Assembly (NCBI RefSeq): GCF_022179445.1
Contig: NZ_BPQU01000001.1
Span: 186,001 to 250,000, forward strand
DNA length: 64,000 nt
Direction: 5' to 3'
From: Methylobacterium mesophilicum
Lineage (GTDB): Bacteria; Pseudomonadota; Alphaproteobacteria; Rhizobiales; Beijerinckiaceae
Part shown: piece by piece, positions 35,236 to 45,500 of the stretch
How positions within the stretch are numbered: the first letter of the stretch is position 1
Layout: the number at the start of each line of letters is the position of its first letter
The notes under the pieces: model-generated
Told to the model about the DNA's origin: nothing
The model's database searches: none
Seen by the model: the letters and a program-made list of their open reading frames with translations, nothing else
Position numbers and translations under genes: made by a program

Positions 35236-37374
35236 CTAACGAAGCCGCATGCCAAGCAGCCGCAGCGCATTGCCCGTGACGAGCACCGTGGCTCCGGTGT
35301 CAGCCAGGATGGCCGGCCACAGACCGGTGATGCCGGCGACGGTGGTGACCAGGAACACGAGCTTCAGTCCGAGCGCGATGGCAATGTTCGCGCGGATGTT
35401 CGCCAGCGTCCGGCGGGATAGCTCGACCATCCGCGCCACGTCGGCGACGCGCCCGTGCAGCACCGCGGCATCGGCCGTCTCCAGCGCGACGTCGGTGCCG
35501 CCACCCATCGCGATGCCGACATCGGCGGCCGCGAGCGCCGGGGCGTCGTTGATGCCGTCCCCGACCTTCGCCACGACCGCACCCCCGGCCTGGAGCTCGC
35601 GCACGATCCGCTGCTTATCCTCCGGCAGGAGCTCGGCCCGTGCCTCGATGCCGAGCGTTCCCGCCACAGACCGGGCGGTGCGGGCGTTGTCGCCGGTCAG
35701 CATGACCGCCCCGATGCCCTCCGCCGCGAGACGGTCGATTCCGGCCTTGGCGTCGGACCGGGGCTCGTCGCGCATGCCCAACAGCCCGACCAACGCCCCG
35801 TTCGCCAGCAGGGCGGCGACCGTCTTGCCCTCGCCCTGCAGGGTGGAGATCCGCGCCTCCTGCTCCGCCTTGAGCGTCACGCGCGCTGCCGCCTCCCGCG
35901 GCGATCCGAGGAACAGGTCGAGGCCGCCGACATTGCCGGTGATCCCCTTGCCGCCGAGCGCCTTCGACCCGAATGCCGGAGGCGTCGGTGCGCCGGCTTC
36001 CGCCGCCTTGGCCAGGACCGCCTTGGCGAGCGGATGCGAGGAGCCCGCCTCCAGCGCGGCGGCCAGGGAGAGGACCTCCCGTTCGGACCGGCCGAACGCC
36101 AGGACGTCGGTGACCACGGGCTTGCCCTCGGTCAGGGTGCCGGTCTTGTCGAAGGCCACCATGGTCACGGCGGCGAGCCGTTCCAGCACGGCGCCGCCCT
36201 TGATGAGCAGGCCCCGCCGGGCGCCTGCCGAGAGCCCCGCCGCGATGGCGGCCGGCGTCGAGATGACCAGGGCGCAGGGGCACCCGATCAGCAGGATGGC
36301 GAGCCCCTTGTAGACCCAGCCGTCCCACGAGCCCCCGAACAGCAGCGGTGGCAGGATCGCGACGAGGGCGGCCACCGCGACCACGGCCGGGGTGTAGATG
36401 CGGGAGAAGCGGTCTATCATGCGCTCGGTCGGGGCCTTGGCCTCCTGGGCCTCCTCCACCAGCCGCACGACCCGGGCGATGGTGTTGTCCCGCGCCGCCG
36501 CGGTCACCCGCACCCGAAGCGCGCCGTCCCCGTTCACGGTCCCGGCGAACACCGCATCGCCCGGTGCCTTGCGCCGCGGCACGCTCTCGCCGGTGACCGG
36601 CGCCTCGTCCACCGCGCTCTCCCCGTCGAGGACGGTTCCGTCCGCCGGGACCCGGTCACCCGGCCTCACCAGGACGGTCGCCCCGAGCCGCAGGCTCGCC
36701 GCGGGCACCCGCTCCATCGATCCGTCGCCCTCCAGCAGGGCCGTGTCCGGCACCAGGCCGGTGAGGCCGCGGATGCTCGCCCTGGCCCGGCCAGCGGCCA
36801 CCCCTTCCAGCACCTCGCCGACCAGGAACAGGAAGACGACCGTGGCCGCCTCCTCGGTCGCCCCGATGGCGGTCGCGCCGATGGCGGCCACGGACATCAG
36901 GGTCTCGATGGAGAACGGCGTCCCGTGCCGGGCGGCCGCGACGGCACGTCGAGCAATCGGTACCAGGCCGACCGCCATGGCCGCCAGGAAAGCCCAGCGC
37001 TCCGTTGCCGGCGCGGCTTGGCCGACCGCGTAAGCCAGCACCAGGGCCGCCGCGCAGGCGAACGCCAGCAGCGCCTTCGGAGACCGCCACCAGACCGGCT
37101 CAGGTCGTTCGGCATCCGACACCGTGTCGGCGGAGGGGGCCTCGGCGCCGTAGCCCAGGCTGCGGACCGTCGCCGCGATGGCCCGGGCGTCGGTGGCGGG
37201 TCCATGCCGCACCGTCAGCGTCTCGGTCGCCACCGAGACCGAGATGTCCTCGATGCCGGGTAGGCGCCGAACGGCGTTCTCGACCTTGGCGGCGCACGAG
37301 GCGCAGTCCATCCCGGTCACGCGCAGGCGCGTCGGGGGGCTCTCGGTTCGGTCCGGGGTCGCAGCGTCGCTCAT
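35236..37374 (-). CDS. Zn/Cd/Pb-exporting P1B-type ATPase
   Basis: A 712-residue metal-exporting ATPase. One N-terminal HMA domain (GMDCASCAAKVE, Cys24/Cys27) is followed by membrane helices, the actuator TGES loop (VTGESVPRRK), the transport motif CPC (LLIGCPCALVIST), phosphorylation motif [11 protein letters not shown] and GDGINDAPALAAADVG. The CPC helix context and the ZntR-like divergent regulator point to the ZntA/CadA group (divalent Zn, Cd, Pb). ATG 37374 is preferred over 37392, because the promoter's expected transcript start lies only a few bases before 37392 and GGAAGG precedes 37374. Divergent from the MerR gene. Confidence 0.93.
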   Translation of the reverse strand: MSDAATPDRTESPPTRLRVTGMDCASCAAKVENAVRRLPGIEDISVSVATETLTVRHGPATDARAIAATVRSLGYGAEAPSADTVSDAERPEPVWWRSPKALLAFACAAALVLAYAVGQAAPATERWAFLAAMAVGLVPIARRAVAAARHGTPFSIETLMSVAAIGATAIGATEEAATVVFLFLVGEVLEGVAAGRARASIRGLTGLVPDTALLEGDGSMERVPAASLRLGATVLVRPGDRVPADGTVLDGESAVDEAPVTGESVPRRKAPGDAVFAGTVNGDGALRVRVTAAARDNTIARVVRLVEEAQEAKAPTERMIDRFSRIYTPAVVAVAALVAILPPLLFGGSWDGWVYKGLAILLIGCPCALVISTPAAIAAGLSAGARRGLLIKGGAVLERLAAVTMVAFDKTGTLTEGKPVVTDVLAFGRSEREVLSLAAALEAGSSHPLAKAVLAKAAEAGAPTPPAFGSKALGGKGITGNVGGLDLFLGSPREAAARVTLKAEQEARISTLQGEGKTVAALLANGALVGLLGMRDEPRSDAKAGIDRLAAEGIGAVMLTGDNARTARSVAGTLGIEARAELLPEDKQRIVRELQAGGAVVAKVGDGINDAPALAAADVGIAMGGGTDVALETADAAVLHGRVADVARMVELSRRTLANIRANIAIALGLKLVFLVTTVAGITGLWPAILADTGATVLVTGNALRLLGMRLR

Positions 37375-37403
37375 GGCGGGTGCCTTCCGCATCTCTCGAA
37401 GGC

Positions 37404-37434
37404 ACCTTACTTCCTCCAGCGACTAGAGGAGCAA
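37404..37434 (-). promoter_or_regulatory. MerR-type promoter of the Zn/Cd ATPase
   Basis: On the minus strand: -35 TTGCTC (37429-37434), 19-base spacer, -10 TAAGGT (37404-37409). The long spacer and the partial dyad CCTCCAGCGACTAGAGG within it are the hallmark of promoters untwisted by MerR-family activators. The sequence of the dyad is shared with the site at 37883. Confidence 0.75.
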
Positions 37435-37439
37435 GCGGA

Positions 37440-37862
37440 ATGAAGCCCATCGCCATCGGGGAGTTGTCGCGGCGCGCCGCGGTGAAGGTCCCCACGATCC
37501 GGTTCTACGAGGAACGCGGATTGCTGCCGACGCCGGTGCGTACGGAAGGCAATCGCCGCACCTACGGAGAGGGCGACGTCCGGACGCTGCGGTTCATCCG
37601 GCACGCCCGCGAACTCGGCTTCGAGATCGCGGATATCCGAACCCTTCTCGACCTGGCCGGACATCCCGATCGGCCTTGCGGGGAGGCGGACGCCATCGCC
37701 CGGAAACACCTCGCCGACATCGACGACCGGATCGCCCGGCTTACCGGCCTCAGGCGGGAGATGCAGGCCATGGTCGAGCAGTGCTCGGGCGGCGACGTCG
37801 GGGAATGCCGCATCATCGAGGTGCTGGCCGACCACGGCGAGTGTCTCAGCGACCGGCACTGA
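37440..37862 (+). CDS. MerR-family metal sensor (ZntR/CadR type)
   Basis: A 140-residue regulator. The winged helix is at 4-70 (IGELSRRAAVKVPTIRFYEERGLL), the dimer helix at 83-118. Cysteines C80, C115, C123 and C135 sit in the ZntR/CadR/PbrR metal-site pattern for divalent Zn, Cd or Pb. It should bind the two 19-bp-spacer promoters at 37404 and 37883 and activate the ATPase and CDF genes on metal binding. Start ATG 37440 gives the standard MerR N-terminus. Which metal it prefers is not decidable here. Confidence 0.9.
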   Translation: MKPIAIGELSRRAAVKVPTIRFYEERGLLPTPVRTEGNRRTYGEGDVRTLRFIRHARELGFEIADIRTLLDLAGHPDRPCGEADAIARKHLADIDDRIARLTGLRREMQAMVEQCSGGDVGECRIIEVLADHGECLSDRH

Positions 37863-37882
37863 CCGAGGCCGAAACGCGGGCT

Positions 37883-37913
37883 TGCTCCTCTAGTGGGTAG
37901 AGGAGTTAGGCAT
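37883..37913 (+). promoter_or_regulatory. MerR-type promoter of the CDF exporter
   Basis: -35 TTGCTC (37883-37888), 19-base spacer, -10 TAGGCA (37908-37913). Inside is the perfect dyad CTCCTCTA-5-TAGAGGAG (37886-37906). It matches the promoter upstream of the divergent ATPase, so the same regulator should control both. Confidence 0.75.
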
Positions 37914-37944
37914 CGATGCTTGCACCCTCAGACCGGAAGCCGAG

Positions 37945-38904
37945 ATGACGGAACGCCACGACCACGCCGGACACGACCATTCCGAAGCCCACGCCGGGCA
38001 CGCCCACGGCCCCGGACACAGCCACGCCCCGGCGAGCTTCGGGAAGGCGTTCGCCATCGGCATCGCCCTCAACGTCGGATTCGTCGTCGTCGAGGCCACC
38101 TACGGGGTGCTGGCGAACTCGATGGCCCTGCTGGCCGATGCCGGCCACAACCTTTCCGACGTGCTCGGCCTCGTGGTGGCCTGGGTCGCCATGGTGCTGG
38201 CCAAGCGCGCCCCGAGCGCCCGCTACACCTACGGGATGAAGGGCTCGTCGATCCTGGCGGCCCTGTTCAACGCGGTGTTCCTGCTGGTCGCCGTCGGCGC
38301 CATCGCCTGGGAGGCGATCCAGCGCTTCGGCGAACCAGCACCCGTCGCCGGCAAGACGGTGATGATCGTGGCCGCGGTCGGCATCCTGGTGAACGGCATC
38401 ACCGCCTGGCTGTTCGCCTCCGGGGCCAAGGGCGACATCAACATCAAGGGCGCCTTCCTGCACATGGCCGCCGACGCCGCCGTCTCGGCGGGCGTGGTGA
38501 TCGCCGGCCTCGTGATCCTCTACACCGGGTGGACCTGGCTCGATCCCGTCGTCAGCCTTGCCATCGTTGCGGTCATCGTCTGGAGCACCTGGGGCCTCCT
38601 GCGCGACAGCCTCACGCTGTCCCTCGCCGCCGTCCCGCCGGGCATCGATCCGGCCGACGTCCGCGCCCACCTCGAAGGACTGCCGGGCGTCACCGCCCTG
38701 CACGACCTCCACGTCTGGGCGATGAGCACCACCGAGACCTGCCTGACCGCCCATCTCCTGATGCCGGGCGGCCGACCCGACGACGCGTTCCTCATGGACG
38801 CGGCCGCCGGCATCAGGGAACGGTTCGGCATCGGCCACACCACCCTGCAGGTCGAGACGAGCGCGGACAACGCCTGCGCGCTCGCGCCTGACCACGTCGC
38901 CTGA
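37945..38904 (+). CDS. Cation diffusion facilitator (Zn/Cd/Co exporter)
   Basis: A 319-residue CzcD-type antiporter with a His-rich N-terminus (HDHAGHDHSEAHAGHAHGPG), six membrane helices, and metal-site motifs ALLADAGHNLSD (helix 2) and FLHMAADAAVS (helix 5). The C-terminal cytoplasmic domain (about 215-310) is ferredoxin-like with HDLHVWAMS. It pumps Zn or similar ions from the cytosol. It begins about 30 bases after a MerR-type promoter and runs into the ZIP-like gene. Confidence 0.93.
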   Translation: MTERHDHAGHDHSEAHAGHAHGPGHSHAPASFGKAFAIGIALNVGFVVVEATYGVLANSMALLADAGHNLSDVLGLVVAWVAMVLAKRAPSARYTYGMKGSSILAALFNAVFLLVAVGAIAWEAIQRFGEPAPVAGKTVMIVAAVGILVNGITAWLFASGAKGDINIKGAFLHMAADAAVSAGVVIAGLVILYTGWTWLDPVVSLAIVAVIVWSTWGLLRDSLTLSLAAVPPGIDPADVRAHLEGLPGVTALHDLHVWAMSTTETCLTAHLLMPGGRPDDAFLMDAAAGIRERFGIGHTTLQVETSADNACALAPDHVA

Positions 38905-38911
38905 GGCCGTC

Positions 38912-39598
38912 ATGCAAGCCTGGACCTATACCCTGATTCCCGCGGCGGCGGCCGTCATCGGCGCCGCGGTCGCCGTCAACCTTCGACCCGGACCCATCCT
39001 GGTCAGCGCCATCCAGCACTTCGCGGCGGGCGTCGTCTTCGCCGCGGCTGCCGGGGAGATCCTACCGGACCTGAAACACACCGGCTCGCCCTGGGCGACG
39101 CTGATCGGCGGCGCGCTCGGCGTCGGCGCCATGCTCCTCGTAAAGGCCCTCGGCAAGCGGGCGAAGGGACCCGTCGGACTGATGTCTGTCACCGGCATCG
39201 ATATCCTGGTCGATGGGCTCGTCCTCGGCATCGCCTTCGCCGCCGGTGCCAAGGCCGGCATCCTGCTGACCGTCGCGCTGACCATCGAGGTCCTGTTCCT
39301 CGGCCTGACGGTCGCGACCCAATTCGGGGAAACCGGCGCGTCCAAGAGCAAGGTGGTCGGCCTTACGGCGGGTCTGGTCGTCCTGCTGCCTTTGGGAGCT
39401 TTGCTCGGGGGCCCCGTCGCCACCCTATCGGCACCGGTCCAGGCCGGCTTCCTCGCGTTCGGGCTGATCGCGCTGCTGTACCTCGTCACCGAGGAGCTCC
39501 TGGTCGAGGCGCACGAGATCGAGGACCGTCCATGGGTGACGGCGATGTTCTTCGGCGGTTTCCTTCTCCTCCTCACGCTAGACCAGGTCATCGCCTGA
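38912..39598 (+). CDS. ZIP-family-like metal transporter
   Basis: A 228-residue protein with about seven hydrophobic helices. Helix 2 has IQHFAAGVVFAAAAGEILPD, the ZIP-type His/Glu pair, and helix 5 has TIEVLFLGLTVATQFGE. It is short for ZIP, like other CDF-linked bacterial members. It starts eight bases after the CDF gene stop and should share its promoter. Direction of transport in this setting is uncertain, since ZIPs usually import while the cluster exports. Confidence 0.75.
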   Translation: MQAWTYTLIPAAAAVIGAAVAVNLRPGPILVSAIQHFAAGVVFAAAAGEILPDLKHTGSPWATLIGGALGVGAMLLVKALGKRAKGPVGLMSVTGIDILVDGLVLGIAFAAGAKAGILLTVALTIEVLFLGLTVATQFGETGASKSKVVGLTAGLVVLLPLGALLGGPVATLSAPVQAGFLAFGLIALLYLVTEELLVEAHEIEDRPWVTAMFFGGFLLLLTLDQVIA

Positions 39599-39953
39599 TC
39601 GGCTACGCCCCGGCGGCGGATAGCCGGTCTGGTCCCTTCGTGGTGCGGCGTTGCCTCCTCCGTAGCGTAAACCGCCCGCCTCGGCATCGTGACAAGGCGG
39701 CCACCCCGTCCGACAGTAGTAACCATTCGTCGTTGGTCGACCCTGCTGGTCGAGAAAGGCGCGAACGCCGTCGGTCGCATGCCTCTGCACAAGTCGTAAC
39801 GAAGGACTGTCCTGCGTACGGGACGGATGACAAATGGTTTGCCGATGCGTCCCGGCTTAGACTGCTGAATCATCCCGAAATTTCTGGGAATGTCTGGATC
39901 GGTTTTCCATGTCGCTACGTTCCTGGCCTGTATTCAACCCAGGGAGATCCGAC
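39599..39953. other. Intergenic spacer, nothing recognised
   Basis: About 355 bases between the ZIP-like gene and the first His-rich gene. A small dyad (CCCGAAATTTCTGGG) lies just upstream of the latter; no gene or RNA is evident. Confidence 0.4.
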
Positions 39954-40193
39954 ATGAAAATCAAGTTTGCCGCCATCGCCGCCATCGCCGCGCTGACGCT
40001 GGCGCCGGTGGGTGCGTTCGCCCAGCACGTCGATGTCGGCCCGGGTGGTGTCGCGGTCCACGGCGATCATCACGAGGACCGTCACGAGACGGTGGTGCAC
40101 GAGCATCACCACGACGATCATCCGGTCGTGCATGATCACCACGACGACCATCACGAGACCGAGTCGCGTACGACCGTCATCGAGCGTCACTGA
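39954..40193 (+). CDS. His-rich exported metal-binding peptide 1
   Basis: A 79-residue protein: signal peptide (IKFAAIAAIAALTLAPVGAFA) and a mature part full of HH, DH and EH pairs (HEHHHDDHPVVHDHHDDHHE). Such chains buffer Zn, Ni or Cu in the periplasm. ATG 39954 follows AGGGAG; an ATG at 39909 adds residues before the signal peptide. It is separated from the next His-rich gene by 137 bases. Confidence 0.75.
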   Translation: MKIKFAAIAAIAALTLAPVGAFAQHVDVGPGGVAVHGDHHEDRHETVVHEHHHDDHPVVHDHHDDHHETESRTTVIERH

Positions 40194-40330
40194 ACTTGTT
40201 CGGCCCGAGGCCCCTGAACGTGCTTCGCGAGGCCTCGGGCCATCAGGACCAAGATCGATGAACGTCAGTTTCAGGCCCCGTTCAACTCATCGCGCCCATC
40301 CTGAGGACACACACCCTTGAGGATTAAGAC

Positions 40331-40579
40331 ATGCCGGTTCGCATTCCAGCCTTGGTCGCCGTTAGCCTGATTCTGGCCCCGGCGGCCGCGTCCGCGCAAT
40401 ATTACGGTGGCGACTTTGACCGGCGCGGCGGCGACGTTCACGTCGACAGGTACCACCACGGCGATCACGACGACGTGGTCGTCCACCGTCCCCGCCACGA
40501 CTATGGCGACCGCGCATTTTACGGCGAGCGCCGCTTTTACGGCGAACGGCATCATCATCACCATCACGACGACGATTGA
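40331..40579 (+). CDS. His-rich exported metal-binding peptide 2
   Basis: An 82-residue protein with a signal peptide (IPALVAVSLILAPAAASA) and a Tyr/Arg/His/Asp-rich mature chain ending in six consecutive His and DDD. It probably binds divalent metal in the periplasm. No homologous domain is recognised. The hexa-histidine end is natural sequence in a run of His-rich metal genes. Confidence 0.7.
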   Translation: MPVRIPALVAVSLILAPAAASAQYYGGDFDRRGGDVHVDRYHHGDHDDVVVHRPRHDYGDRAFYGERRFYGERHHHHHHDDD

Positions 40580-40644
40580 GGCTCAGGCATCGTCATGGGT
40601 CATCCGGCATGTACGGGCGGCCCTGAATCGTTCATAAGGCGACC

Positions 40645-41007
40645 ATGAATACGGGACCTCGGATCAGGGCCTGCGAGACGATGCGCGGCTGGTGGGCGAC
40701 CACCGTCCGCGTGCTTTCGCTCGTCCTGGTCCTGGCGCTCGTCGTTCCCGGCGCGATCCATTCCGCCGAGGCGCACCGGTCCGTCAGCCACGAATTGTCC
40801 GTGTCCGCACCGACGCAGGCGGTCGCTTCCGATCCCGCCGATGCCTGCCCGGCCTGCCATGCCAATTGCGGGTGCCATCAGGCCCTGAACGTAGACGGGA
40901 CGCCCGTTCTGCCGTCCCGCGGGACCGCGCGCGCCTCCTACGCGACCGTGACCACCGCCATCGGATCGGTCTCGCCCGACCGCCTTCCCAGGCCGCCTCG
41001 CGCCTGA
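40645..41007 (+). CDS. Small exported CzcI-like protein
   Basis: A 120-residue protein with a signal-type segment (VLSLVLVLALVVPGAIHSAEA) and a Cys/His cluster CPACHANCGCH. Its place directly before a CzcB-type adaptor gene matches the small periplasmic CzcI/CnrX-like proteins of metal efflux operons, but sequence similarity is not evident. It may bind the substrate metal. Confidence 0.6.
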   Translation: MNTGPRIRACETMRGWWATTVRVLSLVLVLALVVPGAIHSAEAHRSVSHELSVSAPTQAVASDPADACPACHANCGCHQALNVDGTPVLPSRGTARASYATVTTAIGSVSPDRLPRPPRA

Positions 41008-41147
41008 GGCGACGTCGTCACGTCCGTGGCGCGTCACGGCCGGCCCCTCGCGGGTCCCGGCCCCTCACCATCGCGATCATTCAGTAAGGACCGTCCCCGG
41101 CCGCACGCGCGGCGAGGCGACGTCCGTGGCGGACCCGGCCCATTCCC

Positions 41148-42554
41148 ATGCGTGCATTCCTCTCCGTGGCCTTCCTGGCTATCGGCATCGCCATCGGCGG
41201 TGCCTTCCCCCGCGTCTCCGAGGTCGTGCAGGGCGCACTCGCCGCCGCCGGCCTGACGAACGCCCGGGCTGCGCCACCGACCAACGCGGCCATGACCAAG
41301 CCGGCGACACCCGCAGCCGACGATGGCCACGGTCATGGCGAGCATGGCCACGAACATGCCGACGCCGAGCCCAAGCCTGCCGACGAGCACAAGCATTCCG
41401 AGGGCGAGGCAAAGCCCGAAGCCGGAGGCCACAAGCACGCCGAGGGCGAGGCGCATGGCCACGACGAGGAGGGCGAGGGCAGGATCAAGATGTCCGCCGA
41501 GCAGGCCGCGGAGCAGGATATCAAGCTTGCCACGGTCGAGGGCGGCATCCTCTCGCGCCATCTCCTAGTGCCCGGCACCATCGCCCAGGACGCCGACCGG
41601 ATCGCTCGCGTCCCCGTACGGGTCGTCGGCACCGTGGCCGAGATGCGCAAGCGCCTCGGCGAGGAAGTTTCCAAGGGCGAGGTCGTGGCCGTCCTCGACA
41701 GCCGCGAGGTGGCCGAGGCAAAGAGCGACTTCCTCACCGCGACGGTCAAGGCGGACCTGGAGAAGACCAACTTCGACCGGCAGCAGGCCCTTTGGGACAA
41801 GCGCATCTCGGCGGAATCGGCCTTCCTGAACGCGAAGGCCGCCTACTCCGAGGCGACCCTACGCGTCGACCTCGCGCGCCAAAAACTCTCGGCTCTGGGG
41901 CTGAACGCGGCCGAGGTCGCGACGTCCGCCAAGAAGGACGAGACCACCCCGAACCTTTCGTCGTTGCGCCGCTACGAGCTCAAGGCCCCGCTCTCCGGGC
42001 GTGTGGTCGAGCGCAAGGTCGACGTGGGCACCGCCGTCGGCAAGGAAGGCGACCCGGCCGACGTCTACACCGTCGCAGACCTGTCCTCCGTGTGGATCGA
42101 GCTCGCCGTCCCGACCACGGAGCTGTCGAAGGTCCGCGAGGGCGCCAAGGTCACCATCGTCGGAGGCGACGACGGCCCCCGCGGCGAGGGCAAGGTCGTC
42201 TTCGTCAGCCCGATCCTCAACCCCGAGACGCGCTCGGCCCGGGTCATCGTCGCCCTGCCGAACAAGGACATGGCCTGGCGGCCGGGCACCTTCGTGACAA
42301 CCGAGGTCGAGATCGCCCGCGACCCGGTGAAGGTGCGGCTGCCGAAGTCCGCCATCCAGACCATCGGCGACGAGAAGGTGGCTTTCGTACGCACCCAGGA
42401 GGGCTTCGAACGCCGGGACGTGACCATCGGCAAGGCCGACGACGACGCCTTCGAGATCCTCACCGGTTTGAAGCCTGGCGACGAGGTCGCTGTCGCCAAC
42501 TCCTTCGTCCTGAAGGCCGAGCTCGGCAAGGCCGAAGCCGACCACGACCACTGA
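41148..42554 (+). CDS. RND efflux periplasmic adaptor, CzcB-like
   Basis: A 468-residue membrane fusion protein. Signal/anchor (LSVAFLAIGIAIGGAFP) at the N-terminus, a His/Glu/Lys-rich segment (about 60-115, HGHGEHGHEH), then hairpin, lipoyl and beta-barrel domains (SAEQAAEQDIKLATVEGG, VLDSREVAEAKSDF, RYELKAPLSGRVVERKVDVG). The ATG is chosen so the signal segment is complete. It joins the RND pump to an outer-membrane channel, and the pump gene lies 13 bases downstream. The His-rich insert is in keeping with Zn/Co/Cd/Ni. Confidence 0.9.
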   Translation: MRAFLSVAFLAIGIAIGGAFPRVSEVVQGALAAAGLTNARAAPPTNAAMTKPATPAADDGHGHGEHGHEHADAEPKPADEHKHSEGEAKPEAGGHKHAEGEAHGHDEEGEGRIKMSAEQAAEQDIKLATVEGGILSRHLLVPGTIAQDADRIARVPVRVVGTVAEMRKRLGEEVSKGEVVAVLDSREVAEAKSDFLTATVKADLEKTNFDRQQALWDKRISAESAFLNAKAAYSEATLRVDLARQKLSALGLNAAEVATSAKKDETTPNLSSLRRYELKAPLSGRVVERKVDVGTAVGKEGDPADVYTVADLSSVWIELAVPTTELSKVREGAKVTIVGGDDGPRGEGKVVFVSPILNPETRSARVIVALPNKDMAWRPGTFVTTEVEIARDPVKVRLPKSAIQTIGDEKVAFVRTQEGFERRDVTIGKADDDAFEILTGLKPGDEVAVANSFVLKAELGKAEADHDH

Positions 42555-42567
42555 GCGGGGACCGGCC

Positions 42568-45500
42568 ATGATCTCGAAGATCCTCGACTTCTCCGTCCAC
42601 CAGCGTTGGCTCGTGGTGCTCCTGTCGCTGCTGGCGGCCGGTTTCGGCGTGTTCTCGCTGACGAAGCTGCCCATCGACGCGGTGCCGGACATCACCAACA
42701 ACCAGGTGCAGATCAACACGACCGCGCCGTCGCTCTCGCCGGTCGATATCGAGAAGCAGGTGACCTACCCGGTCGAGACCGCGCTCGCCGGCATCAAGGG
42801 GCTGGAATACACCCGCTCGCTGTCGCGAAACGGCTTCTCCCAGGTCACCGCGGTCTTCTCGGAGGCCACGAACGTTTACTTCGCCCGCCAGCAGGTCGCC
42901 GAGCGCATCGGCGAGGCGAAGTCGACCCTGCCGCCGGGGGCCGAGCCGCACATGGGCCCGATCTCCACGGGCCTGGGCGAGATCTACATGTGGTCGATCC
43001 ACTACGCCAAGCCGGAGGAGCGCAAGGTCTCCCCGGACGGCAAGGCCGGGTGGCAATCGGACGGGAGCTACCTGACCCCCGAGGGCCAACGACTCGCGAC
43101 GGAACTCGAACGCACGGCGTACCTGCGCACGGTCCAGGACTGGATCATCCGCCCCCAGGTGAAGACCGTGCCGGGGGTCGCCGGGGTCGACAGCATCGGC
43201 GGCTTCGACAAGCAGTACCATGTCCAGCCGGACCCGATGAAGCTCACCTCGCTCGACCTGTCGTTCGCCGACATCGGCCGGGCGCTGGAGGCCAACAACG
43301 CCAACCAGGGTGCCCGTTACCTGGAGGACAACGGCGAGGGCTACGTCGTGCGCGCGGCGGGCCGCCTGGAGACCATGGGGGACATCGGGTCCGTGGTCGT
43401 GACCACGCGCGGCGGCGTGCCGGTCCGCATCTCGGACATCGCGGAGGTCCGGATCGGTCGCGACCTGCGCACGGGATCGGGAAGCGAGGACGGGCGCGAG
43501 GTCGTCATCGGCACCGCCCTGATGCTGATCGGCGAGAACAGCCGGACGGTCTCGGCCGCCGTCGACGCGAGGATGACGGTGATCCGGCGCACGCTTCCCC
43601 CCGGCGTCGAGGTCCAGACCGTCCTCAACCGGACCCTGCTGGTCGAGGCCACCATCCGGACCGTGGCCAAGAACCTGGCCGAGGGCGCCGCCCTCGTCAT
43701 CGTCATCCTGTTCCTGCTGCTGGGCAACATCCGGGCGGCCATCGTCACGGCGCTGGTGATCCCGGTGGCGATGCTGATGACCATGACCGGCATGGTCCAG
43801 GGCCGCATCAGCGCCAACCTGATGAGCCTCGGCGCCCTCGACTTCGGCCTCATCGTCGACGGCGCCGTCATCATCACCGAGAACGCCCTGCGCCACCTCG
43901 CCGAGAGACAGGGGGAGCTCGGGCGCAAGCTCGACCTGGAGGAGCGCCTCGTCACCGTGCGCGCCTCGGCCGAGGAGATGATCAAGCCGTCCCTGTACGG
44001 GCAGGCCATCATCATCCTCGTCTACGTGCCGCTCCTCACCTTCACCGGGGTCGAGGGCAAGATGTTCGAGCCAATGGCGCTCACCGTCATCATCGCCCTC
44101 GTCTCGGCCTTCATCCTGTCGCTGACCTTCGTCCCGGCGATGATCGCCATCGTCATCACGGGCAAGGTCACGGAGAAGGACAATTTCATCATCCGCGGGA
44201 TCAAGGCGGCCTACCGCCCGGTCCTCGGCGCCGCACTGCGCGGCCCGATGACCTTCGTCGCCGTCGCCATGGTGCTGCTCGTCGGCGCCGGGTTCCTGTT
44301 CACCAAGCTGGGGCAGGAGTTCATTCCCCAGCTCGACGAGAAGAGCATCGCGCTCAACGCCCAGCGCATCCCGTCGACCTCCCTCACGCAGTCGCAGGCG
44401 ATGCAGCTGAAGGTCGAGCAGGCGATCAGCAGATTCCCCCAGGTCGCCTACGTTTTCTCGAAGACCGGCACCGCGGAGGTCGCCTCCGACCCGATGCCCC
44501 CGAGCTCGTCCGACACCTTCGTCATCCTGAAGCCGCAGGAGGAATGGCCCGATCCGGACCTGTCCAAGGCCGACCTGCAGGAGCAGATCGAGAAGGCTCT
44601 CGGGGCGCTCGCCGGCAACGTCTACGAGTTCTCGCAGCCGATCCAATTGCGGTTCAACGAGCTGCTGGCCGGCACCCGCGGCGACCTTGCCGTGAAGGTG
44701 TTCGGGGAGGAGTTCGAGCCGATGCTCAAGGCCGCCAACCAAGTTGCCACGATCCTGCGCGGGACCGACGGCGCCGACGACGTCAAGGTCGAGCAGACGG
44801 CCGGCCTGCCGTTCCTGGAGATCAAGATCAACAAGGTCGAGGCGGCCCGCCTCGGGCTGAGCACGTCCGCGATCCAGGACGTGATCGGCGCGGCCATCGG
44901 CGGCCGCGAGGCCGGCATGGTGTTCGAGGGCGACCGGCGCTTCCCCATCGTCGTGCGCCTGAACGACAAGGTGCGCGAGGACCGCGAGGCCCTGGAGAAC
45001 ATCCCCGTGCCGCTGCCCCCGGGCGTCAACGGACGGGCCTCCTCGGTGCTCCTGAAGCAGGTGGCGAGCTTCTCCGTCACCGAGGGGCCGAACCAGATCT
45101 CGCGCGAGAACGGCCGGCGTCGGGTCGTGGTCACCGCCAACGTGCGCGGCCGCGACATCGGCTCGCTGGTGGCGGAGGCCCAGGCCAAGGTCGCATCGGG
45201 CGTACAGCTTCCGTCCGGCTACTATGTGACCTGGGGCGGCCAGTTCGAGAACCTGGCCTCGGCCCGGCAGCGCCTGATGGTCGTCGTCCCGGTGTGCTTC
45301 TTCCTGATCTTCCTGCTGCTGTTCTCGGCCCTGAACTCGGCGCGCGACGCCCTGCTGGTTTTCAGTGCGGTCCCGTTGGCGCTCACCGGCGGCATCGCCG
45401 CCCTGTGGCTGAGGGGCATGCCGTTCTCGGTACCCGCGGCGGTGGGGTTCATCGCCTTGTCGGGGGTGGCGGTCCTCAACGGACTCGTGATGCTGACCTA

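Noticed and set aside
40552..40569. An engineered His-tag (six consecutive His codons)
   Set aside because: It lies at the end of a natural His-rich exported protein among other His-rich metal genes. No vector sequence is nearby.
42460..44742. A 760-codon frame on the minus strand
   Set aside because: It is antisense to the CzcA-like pump, with no domain pattern.
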